A DNA stretch of 64,000 nucleotides from Histomonas meleagridis (lineage: Eukaryota; Parabasalia; Tritrichomonadida; Dientamoebidae). Location of the stretch: assembly GCA_020186115.1 (NCBI GenBank), contig WSYJ01000151.1, positions 62,001 to 126,000 of the forward strand, read 5' to 3'. The notes under the pieces were generated by a model, which saw nothing but the letters and a program-made list of their open reading frames with translations, made no database searches and had not been told where the DNA came from. Positions 49,894 to 60,236 of this stretch are shown piece after piece. Numbering within the stretch: position 1 is the stretch's first letter; every line of letters starts with the position of its first letter. The position numbers were made by a program, and so were the translations under genes.

Positions 49894-51981
49894 ATGACAT
49901 GTGATGCGAAAATGTTCGTTAATTCGAATCAAGCTTTAATGAAACCAAATTTTCAAAGATTTGTCCAAGAAGGACATCTTATAAATTTTAGTTTCGAAAG
50001 CGAGCCAATTCGAAGTGTATTTGATGAAATTCTTTCATTATTGTCAAAACAAGATTCTCGATTAAATGCAATTGAAGCACAACTTTCAACATTTGCATGT
50101 AAAACAGATTTAGAAAATATGAAAAAAGAAAGTGAAAAAGCAAAAGAAGAAATTAATGCAAAAATATCAGATTTTCAATCAAGTAACAATAAAAGGATTG
50201 ATGACTTACAAGAATGGGCAGAAAATGCGAACAGTGCTGTTTTAGTTGATGTTAGACAATATTTAAATCGAGAACTTCAAGATGTCATTCAAAACTCCGG
50301 AAATCTTAACAATTATTCATATCAACCTGTTCCAAATGAATCCAGTGAACACTTTGGGAAAGTACAAAGTGCAATTGATAATACAATATCTGAATTACAA
50401 ATTCTTAAAAAATCATTAAACACAAAAGTTCCAACCTCTGAATTTAATCAACATAATACCGGTCTTTATTTTATGATTGAAGACTGTAATTCCACCATTG
50501 AAAACCTTAAAGGTGAACTTCAATCAGCCGAAAGTCGAATCACAAATCTTGAAACACAAACACAAGAAACACCTCGAAAAGTCGAAATACATATTCCAAC
50601 GCCACAGCCATCGCCACCAGTTCAAACACGGGAAGTTCCAATCGAAAAGAAACCTAAACCAATGAATATATTTAATGACCATATCAAAGAAAACAATTCG
50701 CGAAACATAACATATTTCTCATCTCAAAACGAAGACATTTCATCCATTGAGAAACAAATCCGAAGTATTACAGAGACTGCTAATTTCTTTAAACAATCGA
50801 TTGATATTATCCATAACAAATTAAAAGAAATCGATGACAAAAACTCGAAAACATTTAATCAACAAAACTTAAAATTTAATCAAATTCAAGAAGAAATTGA
50901 TTCATTAAAATCGAAATTCAAACGATTAAATGAACAATTCATTCGACATCATACATCAGATTATTCCAAAGTTTTAAATGAAATTAATAACAAAATTGAT
51001 AAACTTGAAAAGGTTACAAATGAATTAAGTAATACACCAACTAAAACAATGAATAGAGTAATGTATCCTAATATTAAATATGTTGATAGAGTACTTCCAC
51101 CATTACATACTAATGACGAACAAATAACGAAAATCATTTCTAATAATAATAATGATTCTAATGAACAATTTGGTCTTTTAGATAATAGTGATATATCTAC
51201 TTCGAATACATCTGATAATTTATCGGAAACTTCTTCAAGTATTTTACTTTCTTCTCGATCGAATAATACTGAGAACAATGAACTGAATGAAAATGAAAAT
51301 TTGGATCTAAAAAATGATAAAAAGAAATCCAAGAAAAGTAAAAACCAAATAAAAACAGACGTAAAATTAAAAATTATTCGACATGCAAATAATAATAGTA
51401 GACCTTCAACAGCAACAACTTCATTAATTATTACGCAAGATGAAATTGATCAAAAAGTTGATACTTCAATTACAAATTCATTAAATGGATTTTTAGATAG
51501 AATTAAAATCGAAGTACAAAAAGAAATTAAAAACGGATTAAAAACAATTGATACTGTTATAACTAAAATAGATCAAAAAATTGATCGCGATTTTGTCGAA
51601 AGAATGTTTAATAAGTTTAGAGTAGTAATCGGAGAATTAAATGAAAAAATTGAACAAATTCAAACAACATTTCTCGGATGGGTAACAAGAGATGAGTTAC
51701 AAGAAGCGTTGCAATTATTCGCAGAGCAAATGAAAGAAGTAAAAGATACCGCAGTGGGTTCAAGTAAATATCGATGTTTACTCTGCGGTAAGCCGAGAAC
51801 TCACGTGTCGGGAATGATAATTAATGGGAACTCGGATGATGATGAAGATGAAATTGATAAACCACAAAATAACTCCGCAATAAAAAATAATACAAAGCTT
51901 CCTTCGAATTTTAAGGTTGCGAAAAGAGGCGATACAACTGTTGTACCGAGAAATGTGGTGCAGTTTCTTACTGGTAAATAA
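49894..51981 (+). CDS. Long coiled-coil protein with DUF4795-like C-terminus
   Basis: 695 residues from ATG 49894, only 29 bp after the previous stop. Several coiled-coil blocks (about 50-110, 145-230, 290-370) are broken by Pro-rich (PTPQPSPPVQTREVP) and Asn/Ser-rich acidic linkers. The end resembles DUF4795, found in axonemal QRICH2-type proteins: KIDQKIDRDFVERMFNKFR, TRDELQEALQLFAEQ, then GSSKYRCLLCGKPRTHVSG with the CxxC that follows the domain. A flagellar or cytoskeletal role is likely. No trans-membrane or enzymatic motif seen. Confidence 0.6.
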   Translation: MTCDAKMFVNSNQALMKPNFQRFVQEGHLINFSFESEPIRSVFDEILSLLSKQDSRLNAIEAQLSTFACKTDLENMKKESEKAKEEINAKISDFQSSNNKRIDDLQEWAENANSAVLVDVRQYLNRELQDVIQNSGNLNNYSYQPVPNESSEHFGKVQSAIDNTISELQILKKSLNTKVPTSEFNQHNTGLYFMIEDCNSTIENLKGELQSAESRITNLETQTQETPRKVEIHIPTPQPSPPVQTREVPIEKKPKPMNIFNDHIKENNSRNITYFSSQNEDISSIEKQIRSITETANFFKQSIDIIHNKLKEIDDKNSKTFNQQNLKFNQIQEEIDSLKSKFKRLNEQFIRHHTSDYSKVLNEINNKIDKLEKVTNELSNTPTKTMNRVMYPNIKYVDRVLPPLHTNDEQITKIISNNNNDSNEQFGLLDNSDISTSNTSDNLSETSSSILLSSRSNNTENNELNENENLDLKNDKKKSKKSKNQIKTDVKLKIIRHANNNSRPSTATTSLIITQDEIDQKVDTSITNSLNGFLDRIKIEVQKEIKNGLKTIDTVITKIDQKIDRDFVERMFNKFRVVIGELNEKIEQIQTTFLGWVTRDELQEALQLFAEQMKEVKDTAVGSSKYRCLLCGKPRTHVSGMIINGNSDDDEDEIDKPQNNSAIKNNTKLPSNFKVAKRGDTTVVPRNVVQFLTGK

Positions 51982-52279
51982 ATATATTGTTATTGTGAAA
52001 ATACTTCTTTTATTTTTTTGCAATTGCTGTTATTTTTTGTGCCGACAAAGTGGTAATGGATATTGAATCAAATTTGATATTATTTATTTATTTAATTGCA
52101 AGCTAAATTCTACTGATTGTAATGAATATTAATTTCATAATGAAAATAAAGTAAATAATTTTCAAACTATTGTATATTAGTAATATTATTTTTTAACAGA
52201 AATAGAAAACAAAAAAGAAAAATCAAGTAAATGTACTGACAAAATTCATAAGTATTTACAATTAGCTTTAAAAAAGTTT

Positions 52280-54037
52280 TTATTTAAGAATGCCAAAAAA
52301 CTCTATATTTGCAATTACAAGCGTATTATATCCGATATGGTTTGGCCCTGTGCTCTTTATTCTAATGTATCTATATTCTTTACTTCTATTACATTTAAAC
52401 GTCTTCCATTTTCCTGGTCCATTTAAGTCATTACAATTCTTTTCCGAGTGTATTGTTTCCCAAGAGTTATTATCTGGATTATTACATCCTTCAAGTACCC
52501 ATGACTTAAGATGATCTTTATTTGCTTGGAATGGATATGTCTTAATTGTATACCCACTCACTTGTATTGTTTTCTCTTTAAAGTCAAACCTTACCCAAGA
52601 GTTTGGTTCATTTCGTGATGACCAATACCATGGGCCGCCGAAATCAACAATTGTTTCAGGACCTTGTCCCATTGTTGTTGATGCTGTTATGTTAACAATA
52701 CCTTCTGTATGAATGTTACCACCACATTGTTGTGTTAAATAATATAAAATTCCACTAAAAGGCACATTTTCTGATGTTGGTTCTTTCGTAATGCTTCCAA
52801 CAGCTATGGGGTGCCCCATCGATGGTGCTTGGTTTGGCAAAACCGTCGATTGATGTCTATTCAAAAATTCAATGCTTCGACTTGTTGGAATCGCCTTAGG
52901 ATCTTTGGGCTGCTGAACAAGGAATGTAATGGCACGGCGATCGACTCTTGGAGTCTCGGGCTTTTTCTCTTTGCTTCCAAAGAAGAAGCTTCTTCTTACT
53001 GATGTTGTTTTCTTTGGTTCTTGTTTCTTATCGGGTGGACGTGCACCAGAACTCGTTATTGAATTGATCATTGTAGATACAGTTTGATACATGTCATCAA
53101 GCTCATTACATTTCGCAGTAAGTGAATCTATGAGACTTTGGTTTTGGGTTAACTGATCTGTAAATGCTGAAAGTTGTTTGGAAACTTGACTCTGTTCTTC
53201 GTCTGGTTTTGACTTCGTTGATTCATTAATGAGCTCTTTGAGTTTGTTAATACGTTTCTTATTGAGGCTATCGTTTTCAGCTTGTGATTGTTCAAGATCA
53301 GAAATTTTCTTACGAAATTCTATGATACTTTGATTTTGTTGTGCGAATGTATTGAGGAATGAGTCGATTTGGTTGTATAATGACTCCATTGGAATTGAGT
53401 TCATAGATTTTGTTAATGATTTGAGACTTTCGAGTTCGTCCTCTGTAAGTGATTGAGGGTCAAGATAACCAAAGAGACTTGTTTCTGTTGGACGGTGTGT
53501 GTTAACAACACTTGAAATAAAAATAAATAATTGATGTTGATCAATTTGTGATATATCTGATTGAGTGAAAATTTGTTCAATAGATTTCATAGGCAAATTT
53601 ATAAACGAATCTAAAGTTATAAATTTTTGAAGATCTTTTGCAATAATTTTCTCAATGTCATTTTGATTATTTGAATTAGATTTTATAGCAAAAGAATATT
53701 GTGAAACCAAAATTTCGGGTTCGAAAGAAATGGAAATGAACCTCTCAACTTCGCTTTTTATAACTTCAGTATCCCATTCATTACATAAATATAATATGTC
53801 AAATGTGTTATCTGTAGTTAATTGATAATATTGAGATTGGCAAGCATTAATAAAAATTTCAAAGCTTTCTTTTGCAATAAAATCTATAGTAGCATCGAGA
53901 GAATCTGAATAAATAAATTGAGGAAGTTTTCTAAATTTTTTTGAATACAACCCAAAAAGGCAACGTGAGATAGGTAACTTGGTGTCTTTAAAAACAAGTG
54001 TGTAATCCTTTTCGATGGATGGATGAGATATCGCCAT
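52280..54037 (-). CDS. BTB domain protein with C-terminal F5/8 type C domain
   Basis: 585 residues from ATG 54037. A BTB/POZ fold spans about residues 8-105 (DYTLVFKDTKLPISRCLFGL, KKFRKLPQFIYSDS, FDILYLCNEWDTEVIKSEVE), then a BACK-like helical part, a coiled coil (about 225-320) and a basic Ser/Pro linker. The last 150 residues form an F5/8C (discoidin) domain: GPWYWSSRNEPNSWVRFDFK, SGYTIKTYPFQANKDHLKSW, NCNDLNGPGKWKTF, and EYRYIRIKSTGPNHIGYN. BTB plus F5/8C is a large trichomonad family of unknown function, probably scaffolds or ubiquitin-ligase adaptors. Confidence 0.85.
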   Translation of the reverse strand: MAISHPSIEKDYTLVFKDTKLPISRCLFGLYSKKFRKLPQFIYSDSLDATIDFIAKESFEIFINACQSQYYQLTTDNTFDILYLCNEWDTEVIKSEVERFISISFEPEILVSQYSFAIKSNSNNQNDIEKIIAKDLQKFITLDSFINLPMKSIEQIFTQSDISQIDQHQLFIFISSVVNTHRPTETSLFGYLDPQSLTEDELESLKSLTKSMNSIPMESLYNQIDSFLNTFAQQNQSIIEFRKKISDLEQSQAENDSLNKKRINKLKELINESTKSKPDEEQSQVSKQLSAFTDQLTQNQSLIDSLTAKCNELDDMYQTVSTMINSITSSGARPPDKKQEPKKTTSVRRSFFFGSKEKKPETPRVDRRAITFLVQQPKDPKAIPTSRSIEFLNRHQSTVLPNQAPSMGHPIAVGSITKEPTSENVPFSGILYYLTQQCGGNIHTEGIVNITASTTMGQGPETIVDFGGPWYWSSRNEPNSWVRFDFKEKTIQVSGYTIKTYPFQANKDHLKSWVLEGCNNPDNNSWETIHSEKNCNDLNGPGKWKTFKCNRSKEYRYIRIKSTGPNHIGYNTLVIANIEFFGILK

Positions 54038-54432
54038 TCGAAAAAAGTCTTTGGCTTATCGTCATTAAAATGACTTTTTGATATGTTTACTTACTATGAA
54101 AACTGTTTTCTTCAAAGTAACAGTTTTTTAAAACGGATACAAGGAAATTGGTTATCGGAACTTTCTCATCCCTTAATATCTTAACTAGTGACACCTGCCT
54201 TAGGAGCTCAACGGCATTCCTTTCAGCCAAAGTTGAATGTTTTTGATTTGAATGGTCCTATCAAATTATCAATTTACCAACATATTCTTTGGTGAATCTT
54301 TACAACATTTTGTTTGCAGGACTTTTATTAAGGACGTGGTGATTAATCATATATGATATATTCATTTGCTTTTAAAGATATTTTGCTTCATTTAAACTTA
54401 TTGTTTTGTCACTTTTTTGCTGAATTTTTGTT
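54038..54432. other. Intergenic stretch with a possible coding relic
   Basis: Between about 54090 and 54260 the minus strand stays open for roughly 56 codons with protein-like composition (STLAERNAVELLRQVSLVK, then ILRDEKVPITNFLVSVLKN) but no ATG. Its AGG/CTC/CAG codons differ from neighbouring genes. No family recognised; it may be chance. Confidence 0.25.
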
Positions 54433-55035
54433 ATGGAAGAACAAATAAAAATTCATTTTTTAGGTGATTCTCCTGTAGGAAAGACAACGATTGTTCAGCT
54501 AGCTTTCGAAAAGAAGAATGAAATAGAAACAATTCCAACAGCAGGATTCGCATTTACTTCAAAAAAAATGAAAATCAAAGAAAAACAATATAGTATCTTA
54601 CTTTGGGAAATCCATGGAGGTAATATGTTTTTACCAGTGCTACCAATGTATCTTAAGGATACAAATATTGTTGTTTTTATTTATGATTACACTAATGAAC
54701 AAACTTTTAATGATCTCGATTTATATATTAACAAAGCACAATCAGTGGACCCAGACTCTAAGCTTACAAAAGTTTTGATTTCAAATGAATTACATCAATC
54801 TCCGAGGAAAGTGTCACGAGAAGAGGGAATAAAAAAGGCTAAGGAAATAGGAGCAATGTTTACTGAAGTTAGCTGCATCACAAGAAGTGGTATGGACGAT
54901 CTTTTTGAAAATATTGTTGAATACCATTTATCAAATAATGGTCAAACAACTAAAACCCCCGATAAACCACAGGACAAACCAAACAATTTGGGCGCTAGTG
55001 TCAAAAGAAGAGAAGAAGTATGCTTTATTCAATGA
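54433..55035 (+). CDS. Rab/Ras-like small GTPase, degenerate
   Basis: 200 residues from ATG 54433. P-loop GDSPVGKTT is intact. Switch I threonine region ETIPTAGFAF is plausible. Switch II reads WEIHGGNMF in place of WDTAGQE, so the catalytic glutamine and magnesium aspartate are lost. The guanine-specificity NKxD is replaced by ISNELHQ. SCITRSGMDDLFENI fits the SAK region. The tail ends KRREEVCFIQ, a CaaX-type prenylation box. It may bind nucleotide weakly and act as a membrane-tethered binder. A dead tandem copy lies just downstream. Confidence 0.75.
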   Translation: MEEQIKIHFLGDSPVGKTTIVQLAFEKKNEIETIPTAGFAFTSKKMKIKEKQYSILLWEIHGGNMFLPVLPMYLKDTNIVVFIYDYTNEQTFNDLDLYINKAQSVDPDSKLTKVLISNELHQSPRKVSREEGIKKAKEIGAMFTEVSCITRSGMDDLFENIVEYHLSNNGQTTKTPDKPQDKPNNLGASVKRREEVCFIQ

Positions 55036-55379
55036 ATTTGAATTATGGCATAAAATCTCAATGGAGGTTTAAATAACAAAATCAACTTATAATTAAATAA
55101 ATAGTTGGGATAGTATTTGTGGTTATAAAAGTAGTGTATTGATAAATATATATCAAAAAATTTAAATTTCTAATTTATTTTTCAAATACTTTATCTAAGC
55201 ACTTTGAATGATTTTTAAATGAGGCTAATCTTACCATGTTGTATGATCTTTTGGATTTATTATTTTCAGCCTACTTACAAAAACAGCAAAAAAAAATGAG
55301 GTGATATTGAACAATTTATATCGTAAAGTATTCAACTCAAAACAGTTTTTTATTTTTGCCACTTTTCCTCCAAGATTTA
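55036..55379. other. AT-rich gap between GTPase gene and its dead copy
   Basis: No gene seen; it corresponds to the duplicated upstream region, with TTTTTGCCACTTTTCC before the pseudogene echoing TTTTGTCACTTTTTTG before the intact gene. Confidence 0.35.
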
Positions 55380-55962
55380 GTTGGAAAAGCAAATAAATAA
55401 TATCTTTTAGGTGATTCTCCTGTTGTAAAAACAACGATTATTCAATTGGCTTTCGAAAAGGTGGGAAAAGTAAAAACAATTCCAACAATAATATGCGACA
55501 TTCTTAACAAAGAAATGAAAATCAATGAAAAAGAATATAATGGTTTGTGAAATGCAAGGCAGTGATAGATATTTATCAATTCCGTTAAACTTTTCTGGGT
55601 CATTTATTGTTGTATATATTTATAATTGTAATAATGTACAGACTTTTAATGAAATTGATTTAATTTTTGACAAAGTACAACCAAAGCTTTCGGAAATTAA
55701 ATGCACATAAGTTCTGGTTTCAAATGAATTAAATACACCTCCCTGAGAAATATCACAAGAAGAGGGAAAGAAGAAAGCTGGAGAAATGGAAGCAAAGTTT
55801 ATTGAAGTTAGCTGCGTCACAGGAAGTGGCATGGATGATCTTTTCGAAAACATTATTAGATATCATTTAACAAATAATGCTCAAAATGCAAAAATGCATG
55901 ATAACTCTATCGATCAGAATGATTCCAATAATAATAAAAAAGAGACATGTTTTATTCAATAA
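55380..55962 (+). pseudogene. Tandem dead copy of the Rab/Ras-like gene
   Basis: Begins with LGDSPVVKTTIIQLAFEKVG (compare LGDSPVGKTTIVQLAFEKKN), though the start region has a stop. A frameshift after KEMKINEKEYNG moves it to the frame of DRYLSIPLNFSG, then in-frame stops after IKCT and NTPP. The end GSGMDDLFENIIRYHL and CFIQ-TAA at 55962 are preserved. The P-loop glycine before lysine is valine here. A duplication followed by decay is clear from continuous similarity. Confidence 0.85.
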
Positions 55963-56290
55963 TAGATTATGCATTAGTATTTTATTGTAAGAATTTAAAA
56001 TTTTAAGTAATAAAAGTTTAGCTTATAAAAAATTATTGATTTCATGAGTTTCTTCTTTGTTTATATATATATATATTGGGAATTTTAAATTGTAATGATT
56101 TTTGTAACACAGCATTATTTAGATGTATATTAAAAATTAATTGGGTATACGTATAATAATAATTAAAATACAAAATCAAACAAATGATTACTTTTGCACA
56201 TGTGATTACGCAATGAATTGTTAAAATATTTAATGTTTTTGCTGGTTTCAATAATATTCCTAAAAAAATCGTTCGAACTTTATTTACTCA
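55963..56290. other. AT-rich intergenic stretch
   Basis: Contains a (TA)n run at about 56061-56079. Nothing else recognised. Confidence 0.3.
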
Positions 56291-58531
56291 TTACTTCTTC
56301 CACTGATCGAATCCATCAGTCAGCCTTGCCAGCCGCGTCAGCAGACTCTGCTCTTGTTTGGTGAGCACGTAGTCAACAATCTGTGGCAAGTTAATATATT
56401 TCTTGAAGAAACTTATGTACGCAAAAACGCCCAAATTCAGAGAGATCGCAATCGACAGCTGTACCTCAATGTCATCATAGTACCTCATTACTGTCATTGC
56501 TTGTACGGCCAATTTTGTATTTTGACTTACGCGTTGTTTCGGATCAATTCTTTGGAAGTATGATGATGCCTTACTTAGCAAATTCTGGCCATGTGTACTC
56601 ATGTTAGACATATTATCTGTGTGTTTGGATGAAAATGTTGCTAATAATTGTATCTTATCTTTCGACATAAAATTGCTTTGGAAATGAAACGCTTGATCAA
56701 TTTGATCGACAAACTCCAAGAAAAAGCAGTGTTGGATTTCTTCTTGGTTCTCTGGTAAGACTCCTAATCCGTTTGTTCTGCTGGCGACCGTTTTCGTTAA
56801 ACGGTTGTAGGACGTTAAGGGGTCGTCAATATTCTGATGGTCTATCAAAAAGTCGAGTGGATATAAAAGTGCCAATGTTGGAACAACATTTGCTTGGATA
56901 TTTATGTGATGGAAAAGTCTGAGCTGTGTTTGAGTTCTTTCATTTTCGTTAGAAACAAAGTAAAGCCCAGAAAACAATCGATCTGAATATTCCTTAAGTT
57001 TTTTGTAATTATTTTGTAATGCTTTTAATGGTTCATCACCTTTAAGATGGTCTTGTTGACTTTCAATCTTAACCTTTTTTGGTATATCAAGGTAAGGATC
57101 ACAATATCTTAAAAGTAAGTGTGTCAAATGACTTGGTGATTTGATTTGAGTTTTTGATAAATCTAAAATATTCATAGTATCTACCAATATATCCATCGGT
57201 TGATTCGAATTGAGCTCAACTTTGGTTGAAGGTGGGCTTTTCCATGCTTGTAACAATATATACTCATCGTCTTTGACCACTTTTGGCGCTGTAATGCTCT
57301 GAAAAACTCCGACGAATTGAGTTTCGAGCGGTTTTATCAGCTCAGGGTCACTTTCCTCGATGAAGTGCTTCACTCCTTCATAAATGAGGTTAAAGTCGCG
57401 GGTTGTGAAGAGACTTTCTTTTTCAGCAGTCTCGAGTCCATATGAAAGTTTCTCGCAAACTGTTTTATCCCAATTGTTAACGGCTGCAATGAATTTTTCG
57501 ATGTTTAAATTTTTCTCGTTAATAAACGCACTTATTCTCCATGCTAAATCAACGTGAACTGTGTTACGTGAGCAACAACATCGAATAATTCGACACATGT
57601 CCCGGAATAAGAAAGGAAATTCACATGGAACAAAATGTTCTAAGTAACCACAAATCATTGTATCAATGATGAATACATATTTCGTAGGATATGCACGGCC
57701 TGTGTTAATTTTGGAGATTTCTACAATTAGTTCTCGTGCAGGTGATGGAAGAAGTGGAATTGAATCATTTAAACGATTAAATAATGATATCACTATTTTT
57801 GATAATCTTTGCCAATATTGATTGCGAAAAGCACCTGCGTTGGTCTTAATATATTTTAACTTGATTTCATTGACCATAATGAGTAAATCTGGAATTAAGG
57901 GTTGAACAACATTTTCAAAAAAGTGTCCAGGATTTGTAGCTAAAAAATAGCCGAAAACAATGTCCTTTAAAAACTTATGAGGTGCACTGAATTTAAAGCC
58001 ATGAATATGGAAATGAAGTTTGAATAATGATTTTATCATTTCAAGTGCATATTGGCGATCTTGATTAGTAAGCAAAAAGTTGTAAATCGCTGGAATTGTC
58101 GAAAAGCAAAAGTATTTTTTGTCATCTTCGGTTAAACCAAAGACACCATATTCTTGAGATGTATTGGATGGAACAAGCATTAAGTAAATAACTTGTGCAA
58201 ATATTGTTGGATTAGTTTGCAAGAAATAGATTAAGCAGCTGTACCTATCTTTATGATTAGGGTTAGTAAATGATTTTAATGCATTAGAAATTGATAAGGG
58301 TTTAAATTCTTTTAACGGGAAAATTATTTCCTCAAGTTTATATGAAGTTGGCTTCATAATTAAGTAATTATATTTTGAGAGTAGAGCAGAAGAATATAAT
58401 AAATGCTTTACTTCTTTGCGAAGTTCTTGAAGTGTTTGTTTGCAAACGGAGTTTGTTGTTATAGTGAGGTTTCTTTCTCTGTCGAATTTTTGATGGAAAT
58501 CTTTTACTCGCTCTTGGAAGTCTTTACTCAT
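56291..58531 (-). CDS. Large helical protein, possible RasGAP fold
   Basis: 746 residues from ATG 58531. All-helical throughout. The region about 170-330 (APHKFLKDIVFGYFLATNPG, HFFENVVQPLIPDLL, SIPLLPSPARELIVEISKI, CGYLEHFVPCEFPFLFRDM) follows the order of a RasGAP domain (FR-x-N, YL, LP-x-x-x-R, FLRF-x-x-P-A), but the matches are weak and no convincing arginine finger is seen. The rest is unrecognised (ITAPKVVKDDEYILLQAW; a C-terminal block with FAYISFFKKYINLPQIVDYV). Function is open; treat the RasGAP call as a suggestion. Confidence 0.4.
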   Translation of the reverse strand: MSKDFQERVKDFHQKFDRERNLTITTNSVCKQTLQELRKEVKHLLYSSALLSKYNYLIMKPTSYKLEEIIFPLKEFKPLSISNALKSFTNPNHKDRYSCLIYFLQTNPTIFAQVIYLMLVPSNTSQEYGVFGLTEDDKKYFCFSTIPAIYNFLLTNQDRQYALEMIKSLFKLHFHIHGFKFSAPHKFLKDIVFGYFLATNPGHFFENVVQPLIPDLLIMVNEIKLKYIKTNAGAFRNQYWQRLSKIVISLFNRLNDSIPLLPSPARELIVEISKINTGRAYPTKYVFIIDTMICGYLEHFVPCEFPFLFRDMCRIIRCCCSRNTVHVDLAWRISAFINEKNLNIEKFIAAVNNWDKTVCEKLSYGLETAEKESLFTTRDFNLIYEGVKHFIEESDPELIKPLETQFVGVFQSITAPKVVKDDEYILLQAWKSPPSTKVELNSNQPMDILVDTMNILDLSKTQIKSPSHLTHLLLRYCDPYLDIPKKVKIESQQDHLKGDEPLKALQNNYKKLKEYSDRLFSGLYFVSNENERTQTQLRLFHHINIQANVVPTLALLYPLDFLIDHQNIDDPLTSYNRLTKTVASRTNGLGVLPENQEEIQHCFFLEFVDQIDQAFHFQSNFMSKDKIQLLATFSSKHTDNMSNMSTHGQNLLSKASSYFQRIDPKQRVSQNTKLAVQAMTVMRYYDDIEVQLSIAISLNLGVFAYISFFKKYINLPQIVDYVLTKQEQSLLTRLARLTDGFDQWKK

Positions 58532-58887
58532 TATAACCTGTACCGATCAAAATCCTATCAAAACCAAAAAGCTGTTTGACATAACTAAAAATTTTTGTGT
58601 GTAAAATAATCGTCTCGAAAAGTAACCCTCCGATAGATGGATAATTTAAAAGATTATATTCAGTGAATACGGTTATCATAACAATTTTTGAATTCATTTT
58701 TCCTACTCACAGGGGAATCAAAAATTTAAAAAAAAATGATAAATTTTCTTGATTTTATATATAACAAAGATTTATATATTTCATAACGAAAATGTTTTTT
58801 CTTTTTTTTGCTTTTCTGTTTTTAACGATTCAAATAATTAACATTTGATTGACCAAATAAAATTTATTCACAAGAAGCAAATTGATC
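58532..58887. other. AT-rich intergenic stretch
   Basis: Upstream region of the RasGAP-like gene and 3' flank of the kinase. Nothing recognised. Confidence 0.3.
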
Positions 58888-59949
58888 TTAAAATCCAAAC
58901 AGATCAGCGTCATCAGCTGCCTTAAGTCCGTTTTGAATGAAGTCGACAATCGATTTCTTATCACATTTTGTTTTCAAGAAATTATGTTCAAGAAGCTCTT
59001 TTGCGCTCGGCCTGTCCTTGGGATCTAACCTTGTGCACCTTTCGACAAAATCGCGGTACTCTGGCGAAAATCCTCTGAGTTTAGGAATTCCATATTTTTT
59101 AATATGTTTAATTGCTTTCTTTGGTGGTATCTGTGAATAAGGAGGACTTCCATTGATCATTTCTATGCACATTATTCCAATGGCCCAAATATCGGAAGCA
59201 AATGAATATGATAATCCATCAGATATTTCGGGAGCCATCCAATATGGTGATCCAACAATGTAATCGGCTTCTCCTTCTTCTTTTAATGCATCTATTTGTG
59301 TGGAAAAGCCAAAATCGCCAATTTTAATTGATCCTGTTTTCGATAAAAAAATATTACCACACTTTAAATCACGATGAATAAAATTCTTGTCATGCATTCG
59401 CTTTAACCCGTGAAGTACTTTTCTAATAATGTAAGCAACTTGTAGCTCATTGCATTGAACATATCTGAGAATATCTCCAAGTGACCCTGCATCCATATAT
59501 TGCATAAGAATCCATGATGTTCCATTATGGATGTGAGCAGAGATCATCTTGACTAAATATCTCGAATGTAATTGATGCATAATTTTAATTTCATCAAGAA
59601 TAAATTTTCTTTGCTTTTTTGTTAACTTCATCTCTTTTACTGCAACTTCACGATCCTTGTAATTTGCTAGATATACATTTGAAGTTAGTCCTGTTCCTAT
59701 TTGTACAACATTTGATAAGAGTGATGTTGGATCTGTATCACGAATTATTCTTACTCCAGAGTATGACCCATACCTTGTACTTGATAAGCTATTCGATTCA
59801 CTTTCTTCTTCAACGGATGTTAATTTTTTCGTTGATTTTTTCTTGTGTGTCTTTACCGTAGTTTTTCTCTTTCTTTTTCCTTTGTTAAATTCTGGTTTTT
59901 TAGAAATAGGCTGCAATTCTAGAGGAGAAAAAGCGACTGAGTTAATCAT
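58888..59949 (-). CDS. PAK/STE20-type protein kinase
   Basis: 353 residues from the ATG at 59949; the frame extends three codons to a GTG. A basic Lys/Arg-rich head (about 10-60) precedes the kinase domain (about 80-330): GTGLTSNVYLA, VAVKEMKL with the catalytic lysine, HRDLKCGNIFL, IGDFGFSTQI and the PAK-like GSPYWMAPEISDGLSYSFAS. HRD, DFG and APE are intact, so it should be active. No CRIB/PBD motif is visible, so Rac/Cdc42 control would have to be indirect. STE20-type kinases act on cytoskeleton and MAPK cascades; an upstream DOCK-type exchange factor is encoded in the same window. Confidence 0.88.
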   Translation of the reverse strand: MINSVAFSPLELQPISKKPEFNKGKRKRKTTVKTHKKKSTKKLTSVEEESESNSLSSTRYGSYSGVRIIRDTDPTSLLSNVVQIGTGLTSNVYLANYKDREVAVKEMKLTKKQRKFILDEIKIMHQLHSRYLVKMISAHIHNGTSWILMQYMDAGSLGDILRYVQCNELQVAYIIRKVLHGLKRMHDKNFIHRDLKCGNIFLSKTGSIKIGDFGFSTQIDALKEEGEADYIVGSPYWMAPEISDGLSYSFASDIWAIGIMCIEMINGSPPYSQIPPKKAIKHIKKYGIPKLRGFSPEYRDFVERCTRLDPKDRPSAKELLEHNFLKTKCDKKSIVDFIQNGLKAADDADLFGF

Positions 59950-60236
59950 GGAAAGCACCGATTTTTGCTTTTGATAGAGGAATTTTCGGTGTCTTCTGAT
60001 TTTTTGAGGTTATGCAGAAATTCAATAGGAATTAAAAAACGGCCAGGCCGTATTGAACGTATGACGGCTTTCAACGAAAAATTGAATACACGATAGATTT
60101 CGAACATCCGTGTGTAAACTATTGAATTATTTAATTTCACGAAAATGATCACAGTCCGCTCACTTTTTCGTAAGCACTAACGCCACAAATGTCAAATGGC
60201 ATTAAAAATACAGAATTTTTTTTTTCATTTTTTATT

